Source: Streptomyces jeddahensis (GTDB lineage: Bacteria; Actinomycetota; Actinomycetes; Streptomycetales; Streptomycetaceae). From it: a stretch of 64,000 nucleotides of DNA. Positions 48,760 to 59,190 of the stretch are shown piece by piece (position 1 is the first letter of the stretch; every line of letters begins with the position of its first letter). Location: assembly GCF_001642995.1 (NCBI RefSeq), contig NZ_LOHS01000061.1:1-64000 (forward strand), read 5' to 3'. The translations under genes were made by a program, and so were the position numbers. Below the pieces are notes generated by a model, which saw only the letters and a list, made by a program, of their open reading frames with translations, did no database searches and was not told the DNA's origin.

Positions 48760-50244
48760 TCAGTGCAGGTCCTGGACCGCCGGGTCGGTGAAGCCGACGG
48801 CGAAGACCGTGCGCAGGGACGAGGTCGTCGAGCCGTTGTAGCCGTAGCAGGCGTCCAGCGTGCTCGTCGGCGTGTGCTCGTCGTACCGCGGGTCGCTCGG
48901 GCTCCAGCAGATGCCCTCGGTCAGCCCCCACAACTCGTCGACCTGGGTCGTGTCGAGCTTCGGCCAGTAGCTCAGGGCCTGCGGCGGCCCGGCCGCCCAG
49001 TTGCCCCCGGCCGCGCAGGTCGTCCCGGCTCTGGTGTCGCCGATCCATGTGTGGGAATACACGCCGGGCTGGGTGCCGCAGCCCTTGTGGAAGGCGAAGT
49101 TGAGCACGCCCTGGTCGTCGGTCCAGGTCATGCCGCCCTGCAGCCCCCGGTAGCGGGAGGCGGCGTAGGCGTCCTGGATGACGGTCTTGCCGCCGGACAT
49201 GTTGAGGAGCCCGGGGTAGGTCGAGGAACTCGTCGGGTTGAGCTGGTAGCGCACCACGCGGCCGCCGTCGACCCCGCCGTACCACTCGCCGGTGACCAGC
49301 TTGTACGGGCTGCCGCCGGTCTTGTCGAGGGAGAGCCAGGAGTAGCAGAGGTGGTCGGGGTCGAGGGTGCCGGCGTTCGCGTCGGAGTCGCACGCGGTGG
49401 GTGTGCCCGACTGCTGGTAGTAGTGCACCTCGGGCAGCACGTACGGGTAGCCGCACGCGCTGGAACGGCCGCCGGTGATGCCGTAGGTGTCGACGCCGGA
49501 GCCGTAGTCGTCGACCTTGGCGAGCTTGTTGATGTCGAACACCCGGATGCCGTGCGCGGTGTCCGTGACGTAGATGTAGTTGGCGTACCAGACGATGCCA
49601 CCGCCGTGGCCGGTGACGAACTTGAAGTTCGACGCGCTCGACGAGGTGCTGGTCGGCTCGGCGAGCAGGACGTGGCGGTACTTGCCGGTGTCGCGGTCGA
49701 TGAAGGTCAGCTTCAGCAGGTTGTCCGTCTTGCAGCCGCTGGAGGTCTCCCCGGACAGCGTCTCGTAGTGCCAGGAGACCGCGGCGACGTGCTCGCCCTG
49801 GATCGCGCCGTCGCCGCCGTCGGCCGTGCCGGTGGTGCTCAGGCCCTGCGGGTACCAGTGCTGAGTCGTGTCGTCGGCGTGCGCCGAGGACCAGCACCAG
49901 GCGACCTTGGTGGTCACCGGCGGCAGTGCCTCGGTCTCGTTCCCGGAGCAGGCCCGCATCGAGCGCAGGTTCAGCCAGGAGTCGGTGGCGCCCGACGAGT
50001 TCGTGGTGTAGTTCGTGGTGATGACGTCCGTCAGGCTGGCGTGGTCCGTCAGGTAGTTGGTGTAGAGGTTGTTCGTCGCAGCGGCATAACTGGTGTCCGT
50101 CATCTTGAACTGGTCGCCGCTGAGCGTCAGTTGCGTCACCGTGGGTGTGTCCGCCGCCGTCGCCGGCTGTCCCGTCAGCCCGGCGAACAGGGCGGCTACG
50201 GCCACGACCACGGCCAGTCGTCTGAATCTTCGTATGGGCGCCAC
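48760..50244 (-). CDS. Secreted protein of unknown function
   Basis: The protein has 494 aa. I chose GTG 50244 because GGAAGG lies 5 nt upstream and the result is a clean signal peptide (APIRRFRRLAVVVAVAALFA, cut near PATAA); an ATG at 50274 is possible. The mature part is rich in Ser, Thr, Gly and Trp with several Cys (RACSGNE, SSGCKTD, SACGYPY, GICWSP), suggesting disulfides. Segments such as FIDRDTGKYRHVLL, IRVFDINKLAKVDD and LQGGMTWTDD suggest a beta-propeller. No catalytic motif is recognised. Confidence 0.82.
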   Translation of the reverse strand: MAPIRRFRRLAVVVAVAALFAGLTGQPATAADTPTVTQLTLSGDQFKMTDTSYAAATNNLYTNYLTDHASLTDVITTNYTTNSSGATDSWLNLRSMRACSGNETEALPPVTTKVAWCWSSAHADDTTQHWYPQGLSTTGTADGGDGAIQGEHVAAVSWHYETLSGETSSGCKTDNLLKLTFIDRDTGKYRHVLLAEPTSTSSSASNFKFVTGHGGGIVWYANYIYVTDTAHGIRVFDINKLAKVDDYGSGVDTYGITGGRSSACGYPYVLPEVHYYQQSGTPTACDSDANAGTLDPDHLCYSWLSLDKTGGSPYKLVTGEWYGGVDGGRVVRYQLNPTSSSTYPGLLNMSGGKTVIQDAYAASRYRGLQGGMTWTDDQGVLNFAFHKGCGTQPGVYSHTWIGDTRAGTTCAAGGNWAAGPPQALSYWPKLDTTQVDELWGLTEGICWSPSDPRYDEHTPTSTLDACYGYNGSTTSSLRTVFAVGFTDPAVQDLH

Positions 50245-50811
50245 GCGCACCTTCCATGAAGTGGACCGAGGCATGTCTCGTCTGGAACATGCCAAATGCG
50301 TAAAGCGCGTAGATCATAGGTGTGGAATGGCGCCGGGCGCGGGGTTGTATTCGCACATTTGACCTAGAGTTTGTGATGATCCGTTGGAGCCTGCGACCGG
50401 AGGCGCCGAACTCATGTGGGTGGCAGCCGGGCGAGGCGGGCAGCCGTACGTTGCCGACGTACAGGTCGGCGGTGACGGAGGCGCGCAGCGACATCGTCTG
50501 CGCGCGTCCTTGTGCAGTGGACTTGGCCCGCGCGTCGAGGCCGAGGCGCCGGCCAGGTCGAATTCCGCGAGAAGTTGTCGCGGAATGAGCGACAGTTCAC
50601 GGCTCCTGGCGTCCCGGGCTGCGCAGGTAACGGCCGAACGACGCACCGGCGTCGACAGCGCATCGAGGTCGGAGCGCCCGGCGTATGAGCTGCGTCAAAG
50701 GCGAGCGGGCCGCCGTATGGGAGCCGTTAAGGGTGGTCGAAACCGGGCGGTGCGCGGGCTTTCCTGAAGCGGTCCGATCCATTCGATTCGAACCTCATCC
50801 AGGAGTTCACG
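50245..50811. other. 567-bp divergent region upstream of kdp, no gene supported
   Basis: Open frames on both strands lack family features. The part near 50345-50390 is comparatively A/T-rich (TTTGACCTAGAGTTTGTGAT) and may hold the promoter of the leftward secreted gene or an unknown element. I do not recognise a riboswitch or a KdpE site. Confidence 0.45.
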
Positions 50812-50895
50812 ATGGCCGACCTGGCCTTCGTCGTCGCCACGATCGCGGTGTTCGCGCTGGTGGCTCTCGTCGCCAAGGGGGTGGCGAAGCTGTGA
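50812..50895 (+). CDS. 27-aa membrane peptide preceding KdpF
   Basis: ATG 50812 has AGGAG 7 nt upstream. The product is a single hydrophobic helix with a short basic tail ([20 protein letters not shown]). Its TGA overlaps the GTG of kdpF (GTGA), so translation is coupled to the Kdp operon. KdpF itself is a 29-aa helix that stabilises the KdpABC complex; this second peptide may be a further small subunit. Similar peptides occur ahead of kdpF in other actinobacteria, from memory. Confidence 0.75.
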   Translation: MADLAFVVATIAVFALVALVAKGVAKL

Positions 50896-50981
50896 CCGCC
50901 GAGAACATCGTCGGCCTGGTCGTGGCCGTCGCTCTGCTGGGCTATCTCGTCCTCGCCCTGATCTTTCCGGAGAGGTTCTGA
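50892..50981 (+). CDS. kdpF: KdpF small subunit of the potassium-transporting ATPase
   Basis: The protein has 29 aa: one membrane helix ([18 protein letters not shown]) ending FPERF, the usual KdpF tail. It starts with GTG overlapping the preceding peptide's stop and is followed 8 bp later by kdpA. KdpF stabilises the complex in the membrane. Confidence 0.9.
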   Translation: MTAENIVGLVVAVALLGYLVLALIFPERF

Positions 50982-50989
50982 GCCGCGAC

Positions 50990-52654
50990 ATGAGCCCCGT
51001 ACTTGCTGACGTGCTACAGGTGACCGCGCTGATAGCGGCGCTGGCCCTGGTGCACCGCCCCTTCGGCGACTACATGGCCGCCGTCTACGCGTCCGGGAGG
51101 CACCTGCGGGTCGAGAAGTGGATCTACCGCTCGATGGGCGCGAACCCCGACGCGGAGATGCGCTGGCCCGCGTACCTGCGGGGAGTGCTCGCCTTCTCTG
51201 CGGTCAGCGTGCTGTTCCTGTACCTGCTGCAGCGGGTGCAGGACAAGCTGCCGCTGTCCCTCGGCTTCAAGCCGATCAGCCCGGACCAGGCGTTCAACAC
51301 GGCCGTGTCGTTCGTGTCGAACACCGACTGGCAGTCGTACTCGGGCGAGGTGGCGATGAGCCACGTCACCCAGACCGCCGGGCTGGCCGTGCAGAACTTC
51401 GTGTCGGCGGCCGTCGGCATGGCCGTCGCGGTGGCGCTGGTGCGCGGCTTCGCCCGGTCCCGCACCGGGGACCTGGGCAACTTCTGGGCGGACCTGGTGC
51501 GCGGCACCGTCCGCATCCTGATCCCCATCTCCGTGGTCGCGGCCGTGGTGCTGATCGCGGCGGGTGTCATCCAGAACTTCGGCGACATCCACACGATCAT
51601 CACGCTCACCGGTGACAAGCAGGCCATCAGCCCCGGCGCCGTTGCCTCGCAGGAGGCCATCAAGGACCTGGGCACCAACGGCGGCGGCTTCTTCAACGCC
51701 AACTCGGCGCACCCGTTCGAGAACCCCAACGGCTTCACCAACCTGCTGGAGATCTTCCTGCTGCTGGTGATCCCGTTCTCGCTGCCGCGCACCTTCGGGA
51801 AGATGGTCGGCAACGTGAAGCAGGGGTACGCCATCGTCGCCGCGATGGGCATCATCTGGTTCCTCGCCGTCGTCGCGGTGACGTGGATCGAGTACGCCCA
51901 CCCGGGCACCGCCTCGCAGATCGCAGGCGGTTCGATGGAGGGCAAGGAGCAGCGGTTCGGCGAAGGCCCGTCTTCCCTCTTCGCGGTGTCGACGACGATG
52001 ACCTCGACCGGGTCGGTCAACTCCTTCCACGACTCCTTCCAGGGGCTGTCCGGCGGTGTGCTGCTGCTGGGCATGATGATCGGCGAGATCGCGCCCGGCG
52101 GTGTCGGCTCCGGCCTCTACGGCATGCTGATCATGGCGGTCATCGCCGTGTTCATCGCCGGTCTGATGGTCGGCCGCACGCCGGAGTACCTGGGCAAGAA
52201 GATCGGCACCCGCGAGATCAAGCTGGCCGCCTGCTACATCCTCATCACGCCCGCGCTGGTGCTGATCGGCACCGCGGTCGCGATGGCCCTGCCCGACGGC
52301 AAGGAGGCCATGACCAACATCGGGGCGCACGGATTCTCCGAGGTGCTGTACGCGTACACCTCCGCATCCAACAACAACGGTTCAGCGTTCGCGGGATTCG
52401 GCGCCAACACCCCGTTCTTCAACACGACGCTGGGCCTGTGCATGGCGCTGGGCCGCTTCCTGCCGATGGTGTTCGTGCTGGCCCTGGCCGGCTCGCTCGC
52501 CGAACAGCAGCCCGTCCCCGCCACCGCCGGAACGCTGCGCACGGAGAAGCCGCTGTTCACCGGCCTCCTCGTGGGCGCGATCCTGATCATCACCGGTCTG
52601 ACCTTCTTCCCGGCACTGGCGCTGGGCCCGCTCGCCGAGGGGCTGGCGGCATGA
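50990..52654 (+). CDS. kdpA: KdpA, potassium-binding channel-like subunit
   Basis: The protein has 554 aa with about ten membrane helices. Selectivity-filter segments are visible: [11 protein letters not shown], the hallmark [29 protein letters not shown] and [12 protein letters not shown]. It imports K+ with high affinity, driven by KdpB. The stop overlaps the kdpB start (ATGA). Confidence 0.97.
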   Translation: MSPVLADVLQVTALIAALALVHRPFGDYMAAVYASGRHLRVEKWIYRSMGANPDAEMRWPAYLRGVLAFSAVSVLFLYLLQRVQDKLPLSLGFKPISPDQAFNTAVSFVSNTDWQSYSGEVAMSHVTQTAGLAVQNFVSAAVGMAVAVALVRGFARSRTGDLGNFWADLVRGTVRILIPISVVAAVVLIAAGVIQNFGDIHTIITLTGDKQAISPGAVASQEAIKDLGTNGGGFFNANSAHPFENPNGFTNLLEIFLLLVIPFSLPRTFGKMVGNVKQGYAIVAAMGIIWFLAVVAVTWIEYAHPGTASQIAGGSMEGKEQRFGEGPSSLFAVSTTMTSTGSVNSFHDSFQGLSGGVLLLGMMIGEIAPGGVGSGLYGMLIMAVIAVFIAGLMVGRTPEYLGKKIGTREIKLAACYILITPALVLIGTAVAMALPDGKEAMTNIGAHGFSEVLYAYTSASNNNGSAFAGFGANTPFFNTTLGLCMALGRFLPMVFVLALAGSLAEQQPVPATAGTLRTEKPLFTGLLVGAILIITGLTFFPALALGPLAEGLAA

Positions 52655-54795
52655 CCACCGACACCAACGAGCAAGAGGACTCGATGTCGACGGTTAACCC
52701 GACCCGGGCACCGCACCCGGACGTACGGACCGGGCCCAAGACACCGGAGGGCCGTGTGGGCGCGGGCCTCTTCGACCCCAAGCAGCTGGTCACGTCGCTG
52801 CCGGACGCCTTCCGCAAGCTCGACCCCCGAGTGATGATCAAGTCGCCCGTGATGTTCGTGGTGCTGGTCGGCTCGATCGTCACCACCGTGCTGGCGATCA
52901 AGGACCCAGGCGACTGGTTCGGCTGGGTCATCGCCGCCTGGCTGTGGCTGACCGTGGTCTTCGCCAACCTCGCGGAGGCGGTGGCCGAGGGCCGCGGCAA
53001 GGCGCAGGCCGACACCCTGCGCAAGGCCAAGACCGACACCGTCGCCCGGCGTCTCCTCAGGGACGGCACGTCCGAGGAGCGGGTGCCCGGCACCGAGCTG
53101 CGCGTCGGCGATCTGGTCGTCTGCGAGGCCGGCGACGTCATCCCCGGCGACGGTGACGTCGTCGAGGGCGTGGCGAGCGTCGACGAGTCGGCGATCACGG
53201 GTGAATCGGCCCCCGTCATCCGCGAGTCCGGCGGCGACCGGTCTGCGGTGACGGGCGGTACGAAGGTGCTGTCCGACCGCATCGTCATCAAGATCACGAC
53301 GAGGCCCGGCGAGACCTTCATCGACCGGATGATCAACCTGGTCGAGGGCGCGGCCCGGCAGAAGACGCCGAACGAGATCGCGCTGAACATCCTGCTCGCG
53401 TCGCTCACGATCGTCTTCCTGCTCGCCGTGGTGACGCTGAAGCCGTTCGCGATCTACGCCGGGGCCGACAAGCAGACCTCGCTCATCGTGCTGACCGCAC
53501 TGCTGGTCTGCCTGATCCCGACCACGATCGGCGCACTCCTGTCCGCGATCGGCATCGCGGGCATGGACCGGCTGGTGCAGCGCAACGTCCTCGCCATGTC
53601 GGGCCGTGCGGTCGAGGCCGCCGGCGACGTGTCGACGTTGCTGCTCGACAAGACCGGCACCATCACGCTCGGCAACCGGCAGGCCGCCGGGTTCGTGCCG
53701 GTGCGCGGGGCGACGGAGGCCGAACTCGCGGACGCCGCACAGCTGTCGTCGCTGGCCGACGAGACGCCCGAGGGCCGCTCCGTCGTCGTACTGGCGAAAG
53801 AGAAGTATGGGCTGCGCGAGCGGCACCAGGGCGAGCTGGCGCACGCCGAGTGGATCGGGTTCACCGCCCAGACGCGGATGTCCGGTGTGGACGTCGACGG
53901 GCACAGGATCCGCAAGGGCGCCGTCGGTTCGGTCATCGCCTGGGTCCGGGAGCAGGGCGGCTCGGTCGCCGAGGACGCGGACGGGATCGCGAACCGGATC
54001 TCCGAGGCGGGCGGTACGCCGCTGCTCGTGGCCGTCGAGGACGAGGTGGGGGCACGGGTTCTCGGTGTCATCCACCTCAAGGACGTCGTCAAGGACGGCA
54101 TGCGCGAGCGGTTCGAACAGCTGCGCCGCATGGGCATCAAGACCGTCATGATCACGGGTGACAACCCGCTGACCGCCAAGGCGATCGCCGAGGAGGCCGG
54201 CGTCGACGACTTCCTCGCGGAGGCCACGCCCGAGGACAAGATGGCTCTCATCAAACGGGAGCAGGCGGGCGGCAAGCTCGTCGCGATGACCGGCGACGGT
54301 ACGAACGACGCGCCCGCGCTGGCCCAGGCGGACGTCGGCGTGGCGATGAACACCGGTACCTCGGCCGCCAAGGAGGCCGGGAACATGGTGGACCTCGACT
54401 CCAACCCGACCAAGCTCATCGAGATCGTCGAGATCGGCAAGCAACTCCTCATCACCCGGGGCGCGTTGACGACGTTCTCGATCGCCAACGACGTCGCGAA
54501 GTACTTCGCGATCATCCCGGCGATGTTCGCGGTGGCGTACCCGTCGCTCGACAAGCTCAACATCATGGGCCTGGCCTCGCCCGAGTCGGCGATCCTGTCG
54601 GCCGTCATCTTCAACGCGCTGATCATCATCGCGCTCGTACCGCTCGCCCTGCGCGGCGTGCAGTACCGGCCGATGAGCGCGGACCGGATGCTGCGCCGCA
54701 ACCTCGGCATCTACGGCCTGGGCGGGCTGGTCGCCCCGTTCGTCGGCATCAAGATCATCGATCTGCTCATCTCGCTGATCCCCGGGATCCGGTGA
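52651..54795 (+). CDS. kdpB: KdpB, P-type ATPase subunit
   Basis: The protein has 714 aa from ATG 52651, or 703 from ATG 52684 (AAGAGG upstream); I kept the coupled start. All P-type motifs are present: TGES in [11 protein letters not shown], phosphorylation site [27 protein letters not shown] and the hinge [14 protein letters not shown]. It hydrolyses ATP to drive K+ uptake through KdpA. It overlaps kdpC by 4 bp. Confidence 0.97.
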   Translation: MTTDTNEQEDSMSTVNPTRAPHPDVRTGPKTPEGRVGAGLFDPKQLVTSLPDAFRKLDPRVMIKSPVMFVVLVGSIVTTVLAIKDPGDWFGWVIAAWLWLTVVFANLAEAVAEGRGKAQADTLRKAKTDTVARRLLRDGTSEERVPGTELRVGDLVVCEAGDVIPGDGDVVEGVASVDESAITGESAPVIRESGGDRSAVTGGTKVLSDRIVIKITTRPGETFIDRMINLVEGAARQKTPNEIALNILLASLTIVFLLAVVTLKPFAIYAGADKQTSLIVLTALLVCLIPTTIGALLSAIGIAGMDRLVQRNVLAMSGRAVEAAGDVSTLLLDKTGTITLGNRQAAGFVPVRGATEAELADAAQLSSLADETPEGRSVVVLAKEKYGLRERHQGELAHAEWIGFTAQTRMSGVDVDGHRIRKGAVGSVIAWVREQGGSVAEDADGIANRISEAGGTPLLVAVEDEVGARVLGVIHLKDVVKDGMRERFEQLRRMGIKTVMITGDNPLTAKAIAEEAGVDDFLAEATPEDKMALIKREQAGGKLVAMTGDGTNDAPALAQADVGVAMNTGTSAAKEAGNMVDLDSNPTKLIEIVEIGKQLLITRGALTTFSIANDVAKYFAIIPAMFAVAYPSLDKLNIMGLASPESAILSAVIFNALIIIALVPLALRGVQYRPMSADRMLRRNLGIYGLGGLVAPFVGIKIIDLLISLIPGIR

Positions 54796-55412
54796 AGGAC
54801 ATGAACAACTCCGTAGTGAACACCGCGCGCCTGGCGTGGGCCGCCCTGCGCATGCTCCTCGTCCTCACCGTGGTGACCGGCGTCCTGTACCCGCTGGCCG
54901 TGACCGGCATCGGGCAACTGGCCTTCCACGACCAGGCCAACGGCTCGATGGTCAAGGTCGACGGCCAGGAGGTCGGCTCGCAACTGATCGGGCAGAGCTG
55001 GAACATCGAGGGCACCGACAAGCCCGACCCCAAGTGGTTCCAGGGCCGCCCGTCCCACAGTGGCTACGACCCGCTGGCCACCGGCTCCAGCCAGCTCGGG
55101 GCCAGCGACCCGCGGTTGGTCAAGGCGGTGAAGGAGGCGAAGGAGCAGGTCGCCGCGTTCAACGGCGTACCCGAGTCGGAGGTCCCCAAGGACGCCGTCA
55201 CCGGCTCCGCCTCTGCGATCGACCCCGACATCTCCCCGGCGTACGCCCAGATCCAGGTCAAGCGGGTCGCCGCGGCGAACGGGCTCTCGACGGAGGCGGT
55301 CGAGAAGCTGGTCGAGGACCACACCCAGGGCCGTACGGCCGGTTTCCTGGGCGAGTCCCGGGTCAACGTCCTCGAACTCAACATCGCGCTGAAGGAACTG
55401 GCCGGAAACTGA
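54792..55412 (+). CDS. kdpC: KdpC, accessory subunit of the potassium ATPase
   Basis: The protein has 206 aa from GTG 54792. One N-terminal membrane helix ([20 protein letters not shown]) is followed by the family segments [32 protein letters not shown] and the C-terminal [16 protein letters not shown]. It raises KdpB affinity for ATP. The sensor/regulator pair kdpDE, often next to kdpC, is not in the window. Confidence 0.96.
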   Translation: MKDMNNSVVNTARLAWAALRMLLVLTVVTGVLYPLAVTGIGQLAFHDQANGSMVKVDGQEVGSQLIGQSWNIEGTDKPDPKWFQGRPSHSGYDPLATGSSQLGASDPRLVKAVKEAKEQVAAFNGVPESEVPKDAVTGSASAIDPDISPAYAQIQVKRVAAANGLSTEAVEKLVEDHTQGRTAGFLGESRVNVLELNIALKELAGN

Positions 55413-55515
55413 TGACCTCACCGCCGGGAGTCGACGGGCCGGGAGTCCCGGATCCGTCGGCTCCCGCCGCGGTCCCGCGCGTCGTCGACCAGCACCCGCG
55501 CAACGGCAGGCATCG

Positions 55516-55644
55516 GCGCAGCTCGCTGGAGCCGTCCACACCTTCGACAGCATCGAGTGCACCGCCCAGAGACTGGCACCGATCTGCGACAACTGCCGGT
55601 GCCGCATTCTCGGCCACGGCCTTCAAGCGGACGGACAGTTCTAG
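55516..55644 (+). pseudogene. Truncated remnant of a small Cys-rich (zinc-ribbon-like) protein
   Basis: The frame reads AGAVHTFDSIECTAQRLAPI then CDNCRCRILGHGLQADGQF and stops at TAG. It resembles the middle of small Streptomyces metal-binding proteins (pattern CxxCxCRxxGHGxExxGxFYCCAHCA) but lacks a start and the final Cys pair. It sits where kdpD often lies. Confidence 0.55.
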
Positions 55645-55675
55645 GCGTGCGGACCCGCCCAGGGTCCTTCCGCTC

Positions 55676-56380
55676 TCAGGCGGCCACGGCGTGGCCCTGC
55701 TTCAGTGCCTGTTCGCCGGACGTGCGGTCCACCAGACCGAGCAGGCGTCCCTCGGGGTCGGTGACCAGGACGGTGTGCACCCGCGCCCGCTCCATTCGCT
55801 GAAGCAGCGGGCCCAGAGGTTCGTGTGCCCGTACCGTCGCCGGTCCGGAGCGCAGCGCCTGTTCCGCGGTGCTCCCCGCGTGTGCCTCGGCGTCGCGCCG
55901 GCGCAGGAGACCGGTGACGACCCGCTGATCGTCGACCACCACGCACACGCTGTGCCCCGTGTCCCGCATCCGTGCCAGGACGTCGTCCACCGGCTGGTCC
56001 GCTGCGCAGGTGAGCACCTCGCGCTGCGCCACGTCCCCGGCGGACAGGGCCTGAGCGGTACGGCCCTCCGCGGGCAGCCCGGCGGCCAGCCAGTCGGCCT
56101 TGCCGGGCACGTAGTCGTAGACCTGCTGGAAGCCGAGCTGCTCCAGGCGGGCCGCGGCCCGCGGGCTCATGTCGCACATCCAGTCCCAGCAGTACACGAC
56201 CACCGGCCTGTCCGGGTCGAGCCGTGCCGTCGCCTCGCGGTCCAGCTCCCGCAGCCAGATGTGCAGCGCGCCGGGCAGATGCATGTCGTCGTACTCCTCC
56301 CGCGGCAGCACCTCCACCAGCTGCGCACCCTCCTCGGCGAGACGGCGTACCTCCTGCCTGTCCATCAGCCGTGTGGGCAT
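55676..56380 (-). CDS. Rhodanese-like domain fused to paired CBS domains
   Basis: The protein has 234 aa from ATG 56380 (GGGAG upstream). Residues 1-105 are a rhodanese fold: VEVLPREEYDDMHLPGALHI and active loop VYCWDWMCDMSPRAA, where Cys residues flank the loop although its layout is not canonical. Residues 115-230 are two CBS motifs (DQPVDDVLARMRDTGHSVCV and MERARVHTVLVTDPEGRLLG), which usually bind adenine nucleotides. Such fusions are thought to sense energy or redox state. Confidence 0.88.
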   Translation of the reverse strand: MPTRLMDRQEVRRLAEEGAQLVEVLPREEYDDMHLPGALHIWLRELDREATARLDPDRPVVVYCWDWMCDMSPRAAARLEQLGFQQVYDYVPGKADWLAAGLPAEGRTAQALSAGDVAQREVLTCAADQPVDDVLARMRDTGHSVCVVVDDQRVVTGLLRRRDAEAHAGSTAEQALRSGPATVRAHEPLGPLLQRMERARVHTVLVTDPEGRLLGLVDRTSGEQALKQGHAVAA

Positions 56381-56495
56381 GGCTCCCACCTTCCCTCTTT
56401 GCTGCTGGGCCGGGCCTTTCCCTTCGGGTTCCACTGAAGGGACGGGGCATGCCCGCAGTGCTGCGAGCCGTGCTGCGCGGTGGAAGGCCACGTCC

Positions 56496-56909
56496 TCAGG
56501 TCGGTTCGACTCGTTCGGGAACGTCAAAGAGTCCGGCGTAGTCGCTGGGTATGCGGCTGAGGATTCCTTTGAGCTGAGTGCCGCTGACGGTGTCGGTGAT
56601 GGCGCTGAGCACGGCCTCGGCATCGGCAGCGGCTTCCTGTTCGAGGGTGCCTGCCGCGTGCGCGACCCGAGTGACGAAGGTGGTGACGTCCCAGGAGGTC
56701 ATGGTGGCGGCCGAGCCGGCGATGAGGGCCTCACCGGCTTCCGCGGGGAGCTGGGTGGCCACCTCACGCGCCATGACGGGTCCGATGCGGCGGCCGAGGA
56801 CGCCGAGGACGATGTGAACGGCGTCCTCGGCGCTCTGCCGGTCGTCGTAACCACCGCGCTCGCACACGGCGGCGAGGTACGTCGCGTAATCGCAGAGGTG
56901 CCTGTCCAT
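56496..56909 (-). CDS. DUF2267 protein
   Basis: The protein has 137 aa with GGGAGG before ATG 56909. Family features: AEDAVHIVLGVLGRRIGPVMAREVATQLP and the terminal GTLEQEAAADAEAVLSAITDTVSGTQLKGI. DUF2267 proteins are small helical proteins of unknown role, often found beside stress and CBS genes as here. Confidence 0.88.
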   Translation of the reverse strand: MDRHLCDYATYLAAVCERGGYDDRQSAEDAVHIVLGVLGRRIGPVMAREVATQLPAEAGEALIAGSAATMTSWDVTTFVTRVAHAAGTLEQEAAADAEAVLSAITDTVSGTQLKGILSRIPSDYAGLFDVPERVEPT

Positions 56910-56947
56910 CGGCAGCCTCCCGTGTCGCTACCGGTCGGAGTGTGTGC

Positions 56948-58930
56948 CTACGGCTCCCCATGGGCCAGGGCGGGGATGGTGCCGCCGGCCAGGACGGCTG
57001 TCCGCTGGCGGTCCGAGAGGCGGTGATGGACCGCGTACTCCTCGCTGCGGGTGGTGTTGCGCACCCGGAGCGTCGGCGGTGTGCCGGGGGTGAGGGTTGC
57101 GCGGAGCCCGTCGATCCGCAGCCTGTCGCCCGCGGTGATGCGGTCGTAGTCGGCGGGGTCGTCGAACTCCAGGGCGAGTACGCCGAAGTTGGCGAGGTTC
57201 TGCCAGTGGATGCGGGCGTAGGACTTGGCGATGATGACGCGTAGCCCGAGATAGCGCGGGGTGATCGCGGCGTGCTCCCGGGAGGAGCCCTGTCCCCAGT
57301 TCTCGCCGGCGACGATGACGTGCCCTCCGGCGTCCCGGAGCCGGGCCGCGCGGTGCGGGTAGTCGGGGTCGAGGCGGGTGAGGGTGAACTCGGCGAGCTT
57401 GGGGATGTTGGAGCGGAAGGGCAGCGCCTTCGCTCCGGCCGGGGAGATCTCGTCGGTGGACACGTGATCGCCCGCCTTGAGCAGGACCGGGGCCTCGATG
57501 CTGTCGGGCAGCGGGTCGAGGTCGGGCAGGGCGGAGATGTTGGGTCCGCGCTCCAGTTCCACCTCGGCGGCCTCGTGCGGGGGCAGCGGCGGCTCGAGCA
57601 TGGCCGTGTTGACCGTGGCGCGCTCCGGCAGGTCCATGGCGGGGTAGGTCACGCCGTCCCGAGCGGCCCAGTCGCGCGGGTCGGTGATGGCTCCGGTGAG
57701 GGCGGAGGCGGCCGCGGTCTCCGGGGAGCACAGCCATACCGCGTCGTCCTCGGTGCCTGAGCGGCCGGGGAAGTTGCGGGGGAAGGTCCGTAGCGAGTTG
57801 CTCCCGGCGGCCGGTGCCTGGCCCATGCCGATGCAGCCCAGGCATCCCGCCTGGTGCAGCCGGGCCCCGGCGGCGATCAGGTCGAAGACCGCCCCCGTGC
57901 GGAGGAGGTCCTGGAGGATCTCCCGCGAGGTCGGGTTGACGTCGAAGCTGACTCCGGGCGCGGCCTGCCGTCCTTCGACCATGGCGGCGGCGATGGCGAA
58001 GTCGCGCAGGCCGGGGTTGGCGGAGGATCCGAGCACCACCTGATCGACGCGCTCTCCCGCCACATCGCGCACCGGCACGACATCGCCGGGCGAGGAGGGC
58101 CTGGCGATCAGCGGCTCCAGCGTGGAGAGGTCGATCTCGTCCTGCAGGTCGTAGCGGGCGTCCGATGCGGCGCCGACGTCCGTGTAGTCCTGCTCGCGGC
58201 CCTCCGTGCGCAGGAAGTCGCGCACCGCTGCGTCGGCGGGAAAGACGCTGGTGGTCGCGCCGAGTTCGGCACCCATGTTCGCGATGACGTGCCGGTCCAT
58301 CGCCGTCAGCCCTGCCAGCCCCGGACCGTGGTACTCCACGATGCGGTTCACCGCGCCCTTGACTCCGTGACGGCGCAGCATCTCCAGGATCACGTCCTTG
58401 GCGCTGACCCACTCCGGCAGGGCACCGGTCAGCCGTATCCCCCAGATCTCGGGCATACGCAGATACAGCGGCTGCCCGGCCATGGCCAGGGCGACCTCGA
58501 GACCGCCGACGCCGATCGCGAGCATGCCCAGGGAACCGGCGGCGCAGGTATGGGAGTCAGAACCGGCCAGGGTCGTGCCCGGGATGCCGAAGCGCTGCAT
58601 GTGGGTGGGGTGCGAGACGCCGTTGCCGGGCTTGGAGTACCAGATGCCGAACCGGCGTACCGCCGAGCGCAGAAAGGCGTGGTCTTCAGCGTTGCGCTCG
58701 TCCGCCTGCAGCAGATTGTGATCCACGTACTGGACGCTGACCTCGGTACGTACCCGGTCCAGGCCGAGCGCCTCCAGTTCCTGCATCACCAGTGTCCCGG
58801 TGGCGTCCTGGGTGAGGGTCTGGTCGATACGCAGGCCGATCTCCTCACCCGGCACCATCCGCCCCTCGACCAGATGGTCCTCGATCAGCCGGTGCGCCAC
58901 CGTGCCACCGGACCGTGGTCCGCCGCCCAT
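56948..58930 (-). CDS. Aconitate hydratase (single-chain, short type)
   Basis: The protein has 660 aa from ATG 58930 (GGAGG upstream). Fe-S ligands lie in SDSHTCAAG and in the pair AGCLGCIGMG; further aconitase segments are YVDHNLLQAD, NMGAELGATTSVFP and, in the swivel domain, AGENWGQGSSREHAA and IIAKSYARIHWQNLANFG. It isomerises citrate to isocitrate. It is about 240 residues shorter than the AcnA of about 900 aa usual in Streptomyces, so it is probably a second, accessory aconitase. Confidence 0.92.
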   Translation of the reverse strand: MGGGPRSGGTVAHRLIEDHLVEGRMVPGEEIGLRIDQTLTQDATGTLVMQELEALGLDRVRTEVSVQYVDHNLLQADERNAEDHAFLRSAVRRFGIWYSKPGNGVSHPTHMQRFGIPGTTLAGSDSHTCAAGSLGMLAIGVGGLEVALAMAGQPLYLRMPEIWGIRLTGALPEWVSAKDVILEMLRRHGVKGAVNRIVEYHGPGLAGLTAMDRHVIANMGAELGATTSVFPADAAVRDFLRTEGREQDYTDVGAASDARYDLQDEIDLSTLEPLIARPSSPGDVVPVRDVAGERVDQVVLGSSANPGLRDFAIAAAMVEGRQAAPGVSFDVNPTSREILQDLLRTGAVFDLIAAGARLHQAGCLGCIGMGQAPAAGSNSLRTFPRNFPGRSGTEDDAVWLCSPETAAASALTGAITDPRDWAARDGVTYPAMDLPERATVNTAMLEPPLPPHEAAEVELERGPNISALPDLDPLPDSIEAPVLLKAGDHVSTDEISPAGAKALPFRSNIPKLAEFTLTRLDPDYPHRAARLRDAGGHVIVAGENWGQGSSREHAAITPRYLGLRVIIAKSYARIHWQNLANFGVLALEFDDPADYDRITAGDRLRIDGLRATLTPGTPPTLRVRNTTRSEEYAVHHRLSDRQRTAVLAGGTIPALAHGEP

Positions 58931-59190
58931 GCCGCACCTCCGCGCGCTCGATACGGGGCCGGAGCCTCCGGAGTACGGTCCCCGCGTACCCGCAGACACG
59001 CCCGCGACCCGCAATCACGCCCGCGAGCCGCACGGAACGCGGCGCGGTTCGCCGCACGACCCGGACGTGCGTGGTGCCGTCGGACGTTTCCGGTGATGAG
59101 GGCCGGTGACGGACCATGTGAAGGGAGGGGCGGATCGCGGTTCGTCGGCCGTGGCGGCCGCGCGTCGTCTCCCGTCGGCAGGTGAGGGCG

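Noticed and set aside
50990-52330. Leftward frame opposite kdpA
   Set aside because: Antisense shadow of KdpA; composition is repetitive and charged with no domain.
52234-54444. Long leftward open frame opposite kdpB
   Set aside because: Antisense shadow of a gene with every P-type ATPase motif; its own translation is rich in Asp, Arg, His and Gly with no family features.
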